NCBI GenBank assembly: GCA_002401055.1
Contig: NVRZ01000255.1
Span: forward strand, 1-5,165
Direction of reading: 5' to 3'
DNA from: Bacteroidota bacterium
Lineage (GTDB): Bacteria; Bacteroidota; Bacteroidia; NORP154
DNA: 5,165 nucleotides
Position numbers and translations under genes: made by a program. Position 1 is the stretch's first letter, and every line of letters starts with the position of its first letter. Below, piece by piece: positions 1 to 5,165 of the stretch. The notes under the pieces are model-generated. The model worked only from the letters and a program-made list of their open reading frames with translations. It did not search any database and was not told the origin of the DNA.

Positions 1-19
1 TCCGTATTTATTCTCATAA

Positions 20-47
20 GACAAAACTATTAGATAATAATTTTGTC
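20..47. repeat. AT-rich inverted repeat, possible terminator
   Basis: The 7-bp arms GACAAAA (20-26) and TTTTGTC (41-47) are perfect inverted repeats around a 14-base AT-rich loop. On the plus strand the right arm itself supplies a short T run, so this could be the terminator of a gene lying left of the window. The stem is weak (two G-C pairs) and no coding frame ending here can be supported, so the role is a guess. The rest of 1-69 holds nothing I recognise. Confidence 0.3.
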
Positions 48-69
48 CTCGAATTAGTAAACATCTACA

Positions 70-171
70 ATTGCGAGGAGTCCCGATAGATATCGGGACG
101 ACGAAGCAATCTCCTCCTGCTAATCGCTTTGATCAAACGGGAGATTGCTTCAGGCTTACAGCCTTCGCAAT
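70..171. repeat. three-armed palindromic dispersed repeat (REP/MITE-like) downstream of ribBA
   Basis: This nested palindrome would fold like a cloverleaf. The outer stem is ATTGCGA (70-76) with TCGCAAT (165-171). Arm 1 is GTCCCGATA (80-88) with TATCGGGAC (91-99), a perfect 9-bp stem with a GA loop. Arm 2 is a perfect 12-bp stem, 103-114 (GAAGCAATCTCC) with 140-151 (GGAGATTGCTTC). Arm 3 is AGGCT (152-156) with AGCCT (160-164), loop TAC. Every arm is visible directly. From memory, elements with these words (TTGCGAGGAG, GAAGCAATCTCC, TTCGCAATGACG) are scattered through intergenic regions of Bacteroidota genomes, which makes this a non-autonomous mobile or REP-like element. Because it starts 21 bp past the ribBA stop it may also end that transcript. 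No T run follows on the minus strand, so it is not a classical intrinsic terminator. Confidence 0.8.
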
Positions 172-192
172 GACGATCACTAGAAATTAAAT

Positions 193-1395
193 TTACTGAA
201 TCTCGTGTCCTAACTTATCTCTTTTGGTATTGAGATATGCTTCGTTGTGCTTGTTGGCTTTGATTCTTATGGGGATATTTTCGACAATCTCCAGACCGTA
301 GCCAACTAGGCCAACGCGTTTCTTTGGGTTATTGGTGAGCAGCCTTATTTTGGTAACTCCTAAATCTCTTAATATCTGGGCACCAATTCCATAATCTCTT
401 GGGTCCATCTCAAACCCAAGCTCAAGATTGGCTTCAACGGTATCCCGTCCCTGCTCCTGGAGCTCGTAAGCTTTCAGCTTGTTTACCAATCCAATTCCGC
501 GACCCTCCTGTTTCATATACAGCACAATTCCCTTTCCTTCCTTCTGTACCATATTCATTGCCGCATCTAATTGATCTCCACAGTCGCAGCGAAGGGAGTG
601 CAGTATATCACCAGTAACGCATGATGAGTGCACACGAACCATCACTGGTTCATCTTCTTCCCAGGTACCTTTTGTTAATGCAAGGTGTACCTCATCAGTC
701 GTTATTTGTGTGTAGGCGGTAAGATCAAAATCTCCGATTTTGGTTGGCATTTTTACTTTTACCTCTTTGTCAATAAGCTTTTCATTACCCAGGCGGTAGG
801 CAATCAGATCTTTAATTGAAATTATCTTGAGGTCCAGTTTCTCAGCAATAACCTGTAAGTCTGGTAACCGAGCCATCGTGCCATCATCTTTCATGATCTC
901 TACCAACGCACCTGCAGGCTCAAATCCAGCCAGACGCGCCAGGTCTATTGTTGCTTCTGTATGTCCAGATCTTCTAAGTACGCCTCCCGCTTTTGCCCGA
1001 AGAGGAAATATGTGACCAGGTCGACCCAGGTCTTCAGGGGTTGTTTTAGGATCTACTAATGCATGAATTGTTTTTGACCTGTCACTGGCCGAAATCCCGG
1101 TAGTACAACCATTGCCGATAAGATCCACCGACACAGTAAATGCTGTTTCATGCAGAGCGGTGCTCTTTCTCACCATAAGCTCTAATCCCAATTCGTTACA
1201 GCGTTCGTCAATTAATGCAGCGCAAATCAATCCACGGCCGTGGGTTGCCATGAAATTAATTATCTCTGGAGTCACAGCTTCTGCTGCACAAATGAAGTCG
1301 CCCTCATTCTCCCTGTTCTCATCATCTACAACGATGATTATCTTACCCGCTTTAATGTCGGCTATTGCTTCTTCTATGGAGTCCAATCCGGCCAT
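193..1395 (-). CDS. ribBA: bifunctional 3,4-dihydroxy-2-butanone-4-phosphate synthase / GTP cyclohydrolase II (RibBA)
   Basis: This cytosolic enzyme supplies both precursors of riboflavin: ribulose 5-phosphate to dihydroxybutanone phosphate plus formate, and GTP to the diaminopyrimidinone phosphate. It has 400 residues, a normal length for the fusion. The RibB half (about 1-200) shows the acidic Mg-binding motif [11 protein letters not shown] (24-34), TTGISASDR (98-106) and the RSGHTEA segment (142-148). The RibA half (about 205-400) shows the zinc cysteines C259, C270 and C272 in HSSC and [12 protein letters not shown], then QEGRGIGL (296-303), DYGIGAQIL (334-342) and LLTNNPKKR (352-360). 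Both halves keep the key residues, so both activities are expected. The ATG at 1395 gives the usual N-terminus ([10 protein letters not shown]). It lies 33 bp after the upstream glycosyltransferase and has no clear Shine-Dalgarno sequence. No FMN riboswitch fits in that gap. It is the last gene of the minus-strand run and may also have its own promoter (TAATTTTG at 1424-1431). Confidence 0.98.
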   Translation of the reverse strand: MAGLDSIEEAIADIKAGKIIIVVDDENRENEGDFICAAEAVTPEIINFMATHGRGLICAALIDERCNELGLELMVRKSTALHETAFTVSVDLIGNGCTTGISASDRSKTIHALVDPKTTPEDLGRPGHIFPLRAKAGGVLRRSGHTEATIDLARLAGFEPAGALVEIMKDDGTMARLPDLQVIAEKLDLKIISIKDLIAYRLGNEKLIDKEVKVKMPTKIGDFDLTAYTQITTDEVHLALTKGTWEEDEPVMVRVHSSCVTGDILHSLRCDCGDQLDAAMNMVQKEGKGIVLYMKQEGRGIGLVNKLKAYELQEQGRDTVEANLELGFEMDPRDYGIGAQILRDLGVTKIRLLTNNPKKRVGLVGYGLEIVENIPIRIKANKHNEAYLNTKRDKLGHEIQ

Positions 1396-1423
1396 GTATC
1401 TAAGAAAATTTTGTTTCAGATTG

Positions 1424-1431
1424 CAAAATTA
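1424..1431 (-). promoter_or_regulatory. candidate internal -7 element (TAATTTTG) for ribBA
   Basis: On the minus strand TAATTTTG matches the Bacteroidota -7 consensus TAnnTTTG and overlaps the stop codon of the upstream glycosyltransferase. Transcription from it would start near 1417 and leave a leader of roughly 20 nt before the ribBA ATG. I see no good TTTG at the expected -33 distance (only TTTAG), and the region is AT-rich, so a chance match is quite possible. Confidence 0.25.
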
Positions 1432-2595
1432 GCTAAAAATACGCTCTAAATCATCAGTAACACGTTCCCAGGTGTAGGTGCTCAGAACGAAGTTGTAGCC
1501 ATTCTCTGCAATTCTATCTGCTTTGTCCTTATTATTCAGCAATGAGCTGATTTGTTTCGCGAATGTAGTGGGGTCAGAACCGATAAGAATAGACTCTTCC
1601 GGAACCGCACCAACTGCATTGTTTGCCATAGCAGAGGTAACGCACGGAATTTTCATCACCATTGCTTCAAGTAGCTTGTTCTGCATTCCAATACTCGTTT
1701 GCATGGGAGCTACAAATACCTTTGCGCTGGCATAGTAGGTTCTCATGTCCTCAACCCAACCTGTAATTTCCACATTTTTAGATTTCAACGCCCTTACTTG
1801 TGCCGTAGGATCTGTACCTACAATTCCAATCCTAACGTGTGGCTGTAATTTCAAGAGTTCGGGTAATATCTCTTTAACCAAGTACTCCGCAGTTTCAATG
1901 TTGGGAGAGTAGGCCATGTTTCCACAGAAAAGTACGTCGTATTTCTTTTCGACTTCCATCGGATAAAAATAGCTCGAATCCACACCGTTGGGTATAATTT
2001 TCATGCTGTCTATACCTGAAAATGATAAATGCTCCTTGTCCTGCTTTGATATTATGACAGCGCTCTTGAACCAATTCATAACTGTCGCCTCATATTTCAA
2101 TAGCATCTTATGCTCGCGCTTGAGAATAGGCCTGAACAGAAATGAAGCCACAGGAATGCGCCTCTCGACTCCTTTCGAAAAAGCATCCATGTAGTCAATT
2201 GTTTTGGGTATGTCCACGACATCTTTTACATATTCCGCAGTACGTACCAGTTGGCAGTAAATATGGTCTGGTTTTACCGTGCTGATCATCGAGTTCAATC
2301 TACGTGCTGCTACAGATGAATAAAAGTAGCCCACTTGAAGGGGAAGCCCATTTACCAAGGAACGAAAGATGTTGAATATGATCTGAAACCAGGCCAGGTT
2401 CACGATTTCAATTCTCTTACAATACTTACTGAGAACATTTACAGCTTGATGTTCACTGATAGCCCCTAGATCGTTAATTGCAAAAATTGAAATCTCATGG
2501 TTTTTTGATAGTTGTTTTATCTGATTAAACGCCCGGAGTTTATCCCCCTTTTCCAGCGGGAACGGTACGCGCGATAGTATGATCAGAATTTTCAT
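1429..2595 (-). CDS. GT4-like (group 1) glycosyltransferase, Stp1/EpsH1-associated type
   Basis: This 388-residue protein is predicted to transfer a sugar from a nucleotide-activated donor at the inner face of the membrane, in surface polysaccharide or glycoconjugate synthesis. The N-terminal acceptor domain begins MKILIILSRVPFPLEKGDKLR (1-21, with the glycine-containing loop). The donor domain starts around IPNGVD (201-206) and FCGNMAYSPN (223-232). It continues with GWVEDMRTYYASAKVFVAP (279-297) and ends with the sugar-nucleotide binding helix GMQNKLLEAM (303-312). There the second glutamate (E310) of the GT4 E-x7-E motif is present and the first is replaced, as is usual for the GMQNK-type subfamily. 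That subfamily resembles the sugar transferases called Stp1 in exosortase/PEP-CTERM systems (TIGR03087). No exosortase is visible here, so that link is only by family resemblance. No signal peptide or strong membrane helix is present. The ATG at 2595 is 11 bp past the upstream stop and lacks a clear ribosome binding site, which suggests translation coupled to the gene before it. Donor and acceptor sugars cannot be read from the sequence. Confidence 0.92.
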   Translation of the reverse strand: MKILIILSRVPFPLEKGDKLRAFNQIKQLSKNHEISIFAINDLGAISEHQAVNVLSKYCKRIEIVNLAWFQIIFNIFRSLVNGLPLQVGYFYSSVAARRLNSMISTVKPDHIYCQLVRTAEYVKDVVDIPKTIDYMDAFSKGVERRIPVASFLFRPILKREHKMLLKYEATVMNWFKSAVIISKQDKEHLSFSGIDSMKIIPNGVDSSYFYPMEVEKKYDVLFCGNMAYSPNIETAEYLVKEILPELLKLQPHVRIGIVGTDPTAQVRALKSKNVEITGWVEDMRTYYASAKVFVAPMQTSIGMQNKLLEAMVMKIPCVTSAMANNAVGAVPEESILIGSDPTTFAKQISSLLNNKDKADRIAENGYNFVLSTYTWERVTDDLERIFS

Positions 2596-2606
2596 CTAAA
2601 ATAAAC

Positions 2607-3809
2607 TCAGAATAGAGATTTGTAAAATGATATCAACTTTTCTGCAATAACTTTATTGTCATATTGACTTCTGGCAAGAACTCGCGCATTGTCACCAATG
2701 TCATGGTACAGGTCGTTGTCACTGAAGCACTTGCCCACCATCTCGACATATTCATTGGCAGTGTTGGCTATCAGTATATCCTTTTCATGTTCGTAGTTAA
2801 TTCCTTCTGCTCCAACGGACGTTGATATTATGACTTTCCCAAAGGCCATGCCTTCAATTATCTTCACGCGCATTCCGCTTCCTGATATCAACGGCACTAT
2901 CATAATATCTTCTGAGGCCATATACTCTTTCACGTTGTTGATTTCTCCCTCTACAATTACGTTGTGAAAATTTGATTTCAAAATCCAATCTGGCATATTG
3001 CGTCCTGCCAGATTAAGTTTGAGATTTGGAAAAGCCTTGGTAATCTTGGGCCATACATCGTCCAGAAACCATTTAATCGCCTCCTGGTTTGGCATCCAGT
3101 CCATGGAGCCGAGATGAAATAGTGAAGTGGGGGAGCCATGTGACTTTCTTGGAATTGCTTCCGAGTCGATCAAATCCATTCCAATAGGAATGTCTGTTAT
3201 AGGTATTGTGCAACCGTGTAATCTCAGCATCTCAGCGTCCCGAGGGGTGATGGCCGCAATGCCGTCGTAAGAGTTGATATGGTCAACTTCATATGTCTTG
3301 AGTCTATTGGCGAGCAGATTTAGATACTGCTTTTTTAATATATTCTTGCAGGCCTGCATTCTTCGCATCCATATTTCAAATTCTACATTGTGCGCTCTCA
3401 TAACAACTTTAGCGCTTGAATACTTTCTGATGACATCTAGGTAGGGCACCAGAAAAAGACTTTCAAGCTGAACAACGTCAAACGAGCCGGCTTCTAAAAT
3501 GTCCTTCAGCTTTGTTTCAAAGTCTTTTGAAATAAAGCGGTCTATGTTGTAGGAACTGGATTTAAACAAATTGAGAAAGGCATCGATGATTTTGATATTG
3601 GTATCTATGAATACAGCCTCAATAGAAGTGTTTTTCCTATAATCTGCTGGGAGTTTATCTATATCTATAAAACTCTTGGGCGTGTTCATGGCCAGTACCT
3701 TAACCTCATGCCCATGGTCTATCAAGCCTTGAGTTAGGTTGTTCATGGCAATACTGCCTCCATCTCGGGGTGGGTAAGGAGTTTTATGACAGATCTGTAA
3801 TATTTTCAT
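2607..3809 (-). CDS. GT4-like (group 1) glycosyltransferase
   Basis: This 400-residue protein is predicted to be a GT-B fold glycosyltransferase of surface glycan synthesis. The N-terminal domain opens MKILQICHKTPYPPRDGGSI (glycine loop at 17-18), with RAHNVEFEIW at 138-147, a motif shared by many bacterial members. The donor domain shows FHLGSMDWMPNQEA (231-244), LNLAGRNMPDW (265-275), and VPLISGSGMRVKIIEGMAFG (305-324), which holds R314, K316 and E319 for nucleotide-sugar phosphates. SVGAEGI (331-337) follows. I chose the ATG at 3809 because it gives the family's standard MKIL start, overlaps the previous stop as TAATG, and has AAAAGGG 4 nt upstream. The ATG at 3881 would only add 24 residues read out of frame through the upstream gene. 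It shares the general fold with the next gene but differs throughout in sequence (SGSGMRVKIIEGM versus SIGMQNKLLEAM), so they are different subfamilies rather than a recent duplication. Substrates are unknown. Confidence 0.92.
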   Translation of the reverse strand: MKILQICHKTPYPPRDGGSIAMNNLTQGLIDHGHEVKVLAMNTPKSFIDIDKLPADYRKNTSIEAVFIDTNIKIIDAFLNLFKSSSYNIDRFISKDFETKLKDILEAGSFDVVQLESLFLVPYLDVIRKYSSAKVVMRAHNVEFEIWMRRMQACKNILKKQYLNLLANRLKTYEVDHINSYDGIAAITPRDAEMLRLHGCTIPITDIPIGMDLIDSEAIPRKSHGSPTSLFHLGSMDWMPNQEAIKWFLDDVWPKITKAFPNLKLNLAGRNMPDWILKSNFHNVIVEGEINNVKEYMASEDIMIVPLISGSGMRVKIIEGMAFGKVIISTSVGAEGINYEHEKDILIANTANEYVEMVGKCFSDNDLYHDIGDNARVLARSQYDNKVIAEKLISFYKSLF

Positions 3810-4174
3810 TATACCCTTTTTGTCCTTGCGTTCAGATGTATAGATATGATTAGTGCAGCGCCAAAAAGTACCGCTACCCATATATCCGCTGTTCCTGCAT
3901 TGATGTCCGTTCCAAATATGCGATCAAAAATGTACTTAACATAGGAATTGGGTAAATTATTATTTCCCATTTTCCGAAGTACCTGCCAATGCCAGTCTGT
4001 AAGGGGGCAATATCCTATTCCATACCAAATTCCCAATATAAACCATGAGCCAGCGGTTGAGAGAAGCAATATTAGGTTGGCTTTTCTCGTTAACTTCCAT
4101 ATCCACCCAAAAAGATTAAACAGAATCACCGCTGTGTGGATAACTAGAAAGGTGATGTCTAGAAACGTGTACAT
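3809..4174 (-). CDS. DUF2784-family small membrane protein
   Basis: This 121-residue protein of unknown function sits in the inner membrane. Helices are visible at about 4-23 (FLDITFLVIHTAVILFNLFG), 33-52 (NLILLLSTAGSWFILGIWYG) and 96-114 (DIWVAVLFGAALIISIHL). The diagnostic DUF2784 stretch is GYCPLTDWHWQVLRK (54-68), which follows the second helix, with H13 in the first helix. Family membership is from recognition of this motif and the length. I chose the ATG at 4174 because it puts the first helix right at the N-terminus as in the family. A TTG at 4207 would add 11 polar residues and is less likely. The stop overlaps the next gene's start by one base (TAATG), so it probably leads the glycosyltransferase operon and is made in step with it. 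Nothing in the sequence says whether it serves glycan export or is merely co-transcribed. Confidence 0.85.
   Translation of the reverse strand: MYTFLDITFLVIHTAVILFNLFGWIWKLTRKANLILLLSTAGSWFILGIWYGIGYCPLTDWHWQVLRKMGNNNLPNSYVKYIFDRIFGTDINAGTADIWVAVLFGAALIISIHLNARTKRV
3814..3820 (-). promoter_or_regulatory. ribosome binding site AAAAGGG deciding the 3809 start
   Basis: On the minus strand AAAAGGG lies 4 nt before the ATG at 3809, inside the last codons of the DUF2784 gene. It is the only purine-rich site in the run close to a good Shine-Dalgarno match. Together with the TAATG overlap it supports translational coupling and the short (400-residue) form of the glycosyltransferase. Confidence 0.55.
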
Positions 4175-4220
4175 TTTTAGTCGAACTTCATTGTAAATTA
4201 ATGTCAATCTAATTGCGCAG

Positions 4221-4228
4221 CAAATTTA
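4221..4228 (-). promoter_or_regulatory. candidate -7 element (TAAATTTG) for the minus-strand operon
   Basis: The 86-bp gap 4175-4260 separates divergent genes. Reading the minus strand, TAAATTTG fits the Bacteroidota -7 consensus TAnnTTTG. It would start transcription near 4214, giving a leader of about 40 nt before the ATG at 4174. TTTTTTG lies upstream near 4254-4260, about 25 nt away, somewhat farther than the usual -33 spacing. For the plus-strand gene I see no equally good match. TTGACA on the minus strand at 4202-4207 resembles a sigma-70 -35 box but has no partner. Confidence 0.35.
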
Positions 4229-4260
4229 TTATTCCAAAACCATAAGGTAAACTCAAAAAA

Positions 4261-4848
4261 ATGAAATCAATTGTTCTGTTGTTTAGCACTTGTATTTTTA
4301 TGTGTAATTCTGTTTGGGCACAAGATGAGAAAACGAATGAAGCACCTGTTGAAACGAAGCTGGTTGCTGAAAAGACAAACAAGGAGCCTCTGGAGCCAAT
4401 AAATATGAATGTATTTCATTTTAGCCCCATCCATCTTTTAGGTAGCCAATTCAAAATAGGATACGAAAGATTATTTAATGAGAAAGCGAGTAGTATTATG
4501 CTCCTTGCAGGCGTTATTCTTAAGGAAAATGGAAATGACACCAGAAACGGTGCTTCAACCGAACTACATTTACGCCTTTCGGTGTTACACCAACGGTTTC
4601 CCAACTCAAGTATAAGCTTGTTCTCAGGGCCCTTTATAAAATACAAGTACATCGATAAGAATAAGGAAGAACTGATAAACTGGTGGGATTCAGAAACGAC
4701 CATGGTGAATTCTACCGTAAAAACGGCAACCGGTGGCGTAATGATGGGATTAAGGCTTGTAATTCTTGACAGGATAAGCTTTAATTTTCTGCCTGAAAAA
4801 TCTTCTGTCTCCACCCGCGCACGCAAGAGATTTCCTGAGCCAACATAA
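4261..4848 (+). CDS. secreted, probable outer-membrane beta-barrel protein, 3'-truncated and fused to antisense adenylate kinase sequence
   Basis: The open frame has 195 codons. Residues 1-20 are a Sec signal peptide with probable cleavage after SVWA (VWA|QDEK). A polar linker follows to about 46. From 48 on there is alternating hydrophobic/polar sequence typical of a beta-barrel: NVFHFSPIHLLGSQFKIGYE (50-69), SIMLLAGVIL (78-87), STELHLRLSVL (99-109), SISLFSGPFIKYKYI (117-131) and TGGVMMGLRLVILDRISFNF (157-176). It resembles the Bacteroidota outer-membrane proteins annotated as DUF3575 or hypothetical porin-like, but I cannot name the family firmly. After about F176 (near 4788) the barrel pattern ends. 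Residues 177-195 (PEKSSVSTRARKRFPEPT) are simply the antisense of an adenylate-kinase-like gene, and the stop at 4846 is fortuitous. Final barrel strands and the C-terminal aromatic residue are therefore missing, and a working barrel is doubtful. The start is well supported by the signal peptide; the only upstream purine run is AAGG about 14 nt before the ATG. Confidence 0.7.
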   Translation: MKSIVLLFSTCIFMCNSVWAQDEKTNEAPVETKLVAEKTNKEPLEPINMNVFHFSPIHLLGSQFKIGYERLFNEKASSIMLLAGVILKENGNDTRNGASTELHLRLSVLHQRFPNSSISLFSGPFIKYKYIDKNKEELINWWDSETTMVNSTVKTATGGVMMGLRLVILDRISFNFLPEKSSVSTRARKRFPEPT

Positions 4849-4937
4849 TCTAAGCCAAGTTTTTCTTGAAGTAATTCAGCCTGGGTACCTTTACCACAAC
4901 CAGAACGCCCCATAAATATGAATGTTTTTAGCTCCAT
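4790..4937 (-). pseudogene. N-terminal fragment of an adenylate-kinase-like nucleoside monophosphate kinase
   Basis: The minus strand from the ATG at 4937 encodes MELKTFIFMGRSGCGKGTQA, with a perfect P-loop GRSGCGKGT (10-18). It continues LLQEKLGLDYVGSGNLLRAR, where GSGNLLR corresponds to the NMP-binding start (STGDLLR in classical adenylate kinases), and then ETEDFSG (43-49). About 50 residues are kinase-like out of roughly 190 expected. After that the frame stays open to 4416, but it is just the antisense of the barrel gene and shows no LID or core motifs. The kinase is thus cut at about 4785-4793. An in-frame stop at 4962-4964 fixes the ATG at 4937 as the start; no Shine-Dalgarno sequence is visible (TTACCCC). 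GSGN instead of STGD suggests a divergent subfamily rather than the housekeeping adk. It could be a true pseudogene or the product of a misjoined contig. Confidence 0.75.
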
Positions 4938-4944
4938 GGGGTAA

Positions 4945-4966
4945 GTATAAGGTATAAGGTATTAAG
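4945..4966. repeat. short degenerate tandem repeat (GTATAAG units)
   Basis: GTATAAG occurs twice in tandem (4945-4951 and 4952-4958). It is followed by the degenerate copy GTATTAAG (4959-4966) and then GTATGAAG sharing its first base. The array sits just upstream of the kinase fragment's ATG on the minus strand, where a promoter or leader would lie. Such AT-rich slippage-type words are common in these intergenic regions; no function is evident. Confidence 0.5.
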
Positions 4967-4987
4967 TATGAAGACCTAAACGACAAA

Positions 4988-5020
4988 GTCCCCGAGCGGG
5001 TTCAGGAACCCGTCGAGGAC
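4988..5020 (-). terminator. GC-rich hairpin, probable minus-strand terminator or REP-like palindrome
   Basis: GTCCCCGAGCGGGTTC (4988-5003) pairs with GAACCCGTCGAGGAC (5006-5020). The stem has 14 paired positions with one C·A mismatch (4992/5016) and one bulged G (4996), and a minimal AG loop that would open to a few bases in reality. Read on the minus strand it is followed by TTTGTCGTTT, a loose T-rich tail, and it starts one base after the TAG at 5022-5024, so it could end the transcript of the frame to its right. On the plus strand no T run follows. The near-perfect GTCC/GGAC-closed palindrome could equally be a dispersed REP-type element. Confidence 0.55.
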
Positions 5021-5021
5021 A

Positions 5022-5165
5022 CTAGGTGGATGTTGGAATAAAGTCTGGAGGACCAGAGCAGTTGTCGCTCTTGGCTGTTATCCAACCTTTCTCCGAGGCA
5101 TTCTCCGCATCAGCACGTCGTTCTGGACTGGTTTTCACACAGCCATAGTAGCCTTCCATGCGTCT
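5022..5165 (-). CDS. unrecognised 3' end of an open frame, truncated by the window edge
   Basis: On the minus strand, 47 sense codons run from the right edge to a TAG at 5022-5024. They read RRMEGYYGCVKTSPERRADA, then a segment including KGWITAKSDNC, and end PDFIPTST. The composition is polar, cysteine- and proline-containing, with no transmembrane helix and no motif I know. Local GC is about 52-57 percent, against about 30 percent in the neighbouring barrel gene. Coding status is uncertain. The same bases form several hairpins (see findings), so this may be non-coding DNA of a mobile or structured element with a chance open frame. An ATG at 5157-5159 could also start a 45-residue peptide wholly inside the window. 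Confidence 0.3.
   Translation of the reverse strand, partial: RRMEGYYGCVKTSPERRADAENASEKGWITAKSDNCSGPPDFIPTST

Noticed and set aside
1..86. Plus-strand open frame from the left edge to a TAG at 85-87
   Set aside because: It runs into the palindromic repeat, is short and AT-biased, and has no recognisable motif, so it cannot be supported as a gene end.
1396..1428. FMN riboswitch before ribBA
   Set aside because: The gap is only 33 bp and AT-rich, too short for the aptamer and without its conserved segments.
399..1449. Plus-strand open frames opposite ribBA (399-617, 827-1015, 1112-1432, 1240-1449)
   Set aside because: All are antisense to a strongly conserved enzyme and show no domain, signal or ribosome site.
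1523..2194. Plus-strand open frames opposite the downstream glycosyltransferase (1523-1735, 1988-2194)
   Set aside because: Both are antisense shadows of a well-supported coding region.
3810..3881. Longer start for the upstream glycosyltransferase at 3881
   Set aside because: The 24 extra residues are read out of frame across DUF2784 coding sequence. The ATG at 3809 has a ribosome site and the standard MKIL start.
3948..4196. Plus-strand open frame opposite the DUF2784 gene
   Set aside because: The opposite strand has clear membrane helices and the CPLTDWHW motif; this frame shows no features.
4175..4207. TTG start extending the DUF2784 protein by 11 residues
   Set aside because: TTG starts are rare and the extension is polar and places the first helix away from the N-terminus, unlike the family.
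4261..4300. Lipoprotein signal (Cys at residue 11 or 15) in the barrel-like protein
   Set aside because: FSTC and FMC do not fit a lipobox, while the VWA|QD site fits signal peptidase I well.
4416..4789. Continuation of the kinase-like minus-strand frame to 173 residues
   Set aside because: Beyond residue 50 it is the antisense of the barrel gene, has no kinase LID or core motifs, and the plus strand there has a convincing signal peptide and beta-strand pattern.
5032..5086. Integron attC site
   Set aside because: The outer arms run GTT...AAC on both strands, opposite to the RYYYAAC...GTTRRRY order of attC sites.

Overview
The window looks like a chromosomal piece of a Bacteroidota member, most likely Cytophagales-like. 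The reasons are moderate to low GC, very weak Shine-Dalgarno signals, AT-rich TAnnTTTG-type promoter candidates, and a dispersed palindromic repeat of the kind common in that phylum (arms TTGCGAGGAG / GAAGCAATCTCC / TTCGCAATGA). The assignment is by pattern recognition and was not checked against a database.

Layout. Positions 1-192 hold no gene that I can support. They carry an AT-rich inverted repeat (20-47) and a 102-bp three-armed palindromic repeat (70-171), 21 bp beyond the ribBA stop. From 4174 down to 193, four minus-strand genes are packed head to tail: a small DUF2784-type membrane protein, two different GT4-like glycosyltransferases, and ribBA (bifunctional riboflavin precursor enzyme). 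Junctions are tight: a TAATG 1-nt overlap, then 11 bp, then 33 bp. The 86-bp gap 4175-4260 is a divergent promoter region. On its other side a plus-strand gene for a secreted, probably outer-membrane beta-barrel protein begins at 4261.

The right end is disturbed. Near 4790 the barrel-like gene stops resembling itself. Its last ~19 codons are the antisense of the N-terminus of an adenylate-kinase-like gene that runs on the minus strand from 4937. Both convergent genes therefore lack their 3' parts and are fused tail to tail, with a visible GC step at the join. Further right are short degenerate tandem repeats, a strong GC-rich hairpin (4988-5020), and an open minus-strand frame (5022-5165) that runs off the edge. 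I do not recognise that frame, and it could instead be structured non-coding DNA.

Working together: the two glycosyltransferases probably act in surface polysaccharide or glycoconjugate assembly and are likely co-translated with the membrane protein. ribBA is a housekeeping gene at the operon end, possibly with its own promoter. I found no tRNA, rRNA, CRISPR array, identifiable transposase or convincing riboswitch. I did not find a clearly new multi-gene system. The most unusual items are the convergent double truncation and the structured repeats at both ends.
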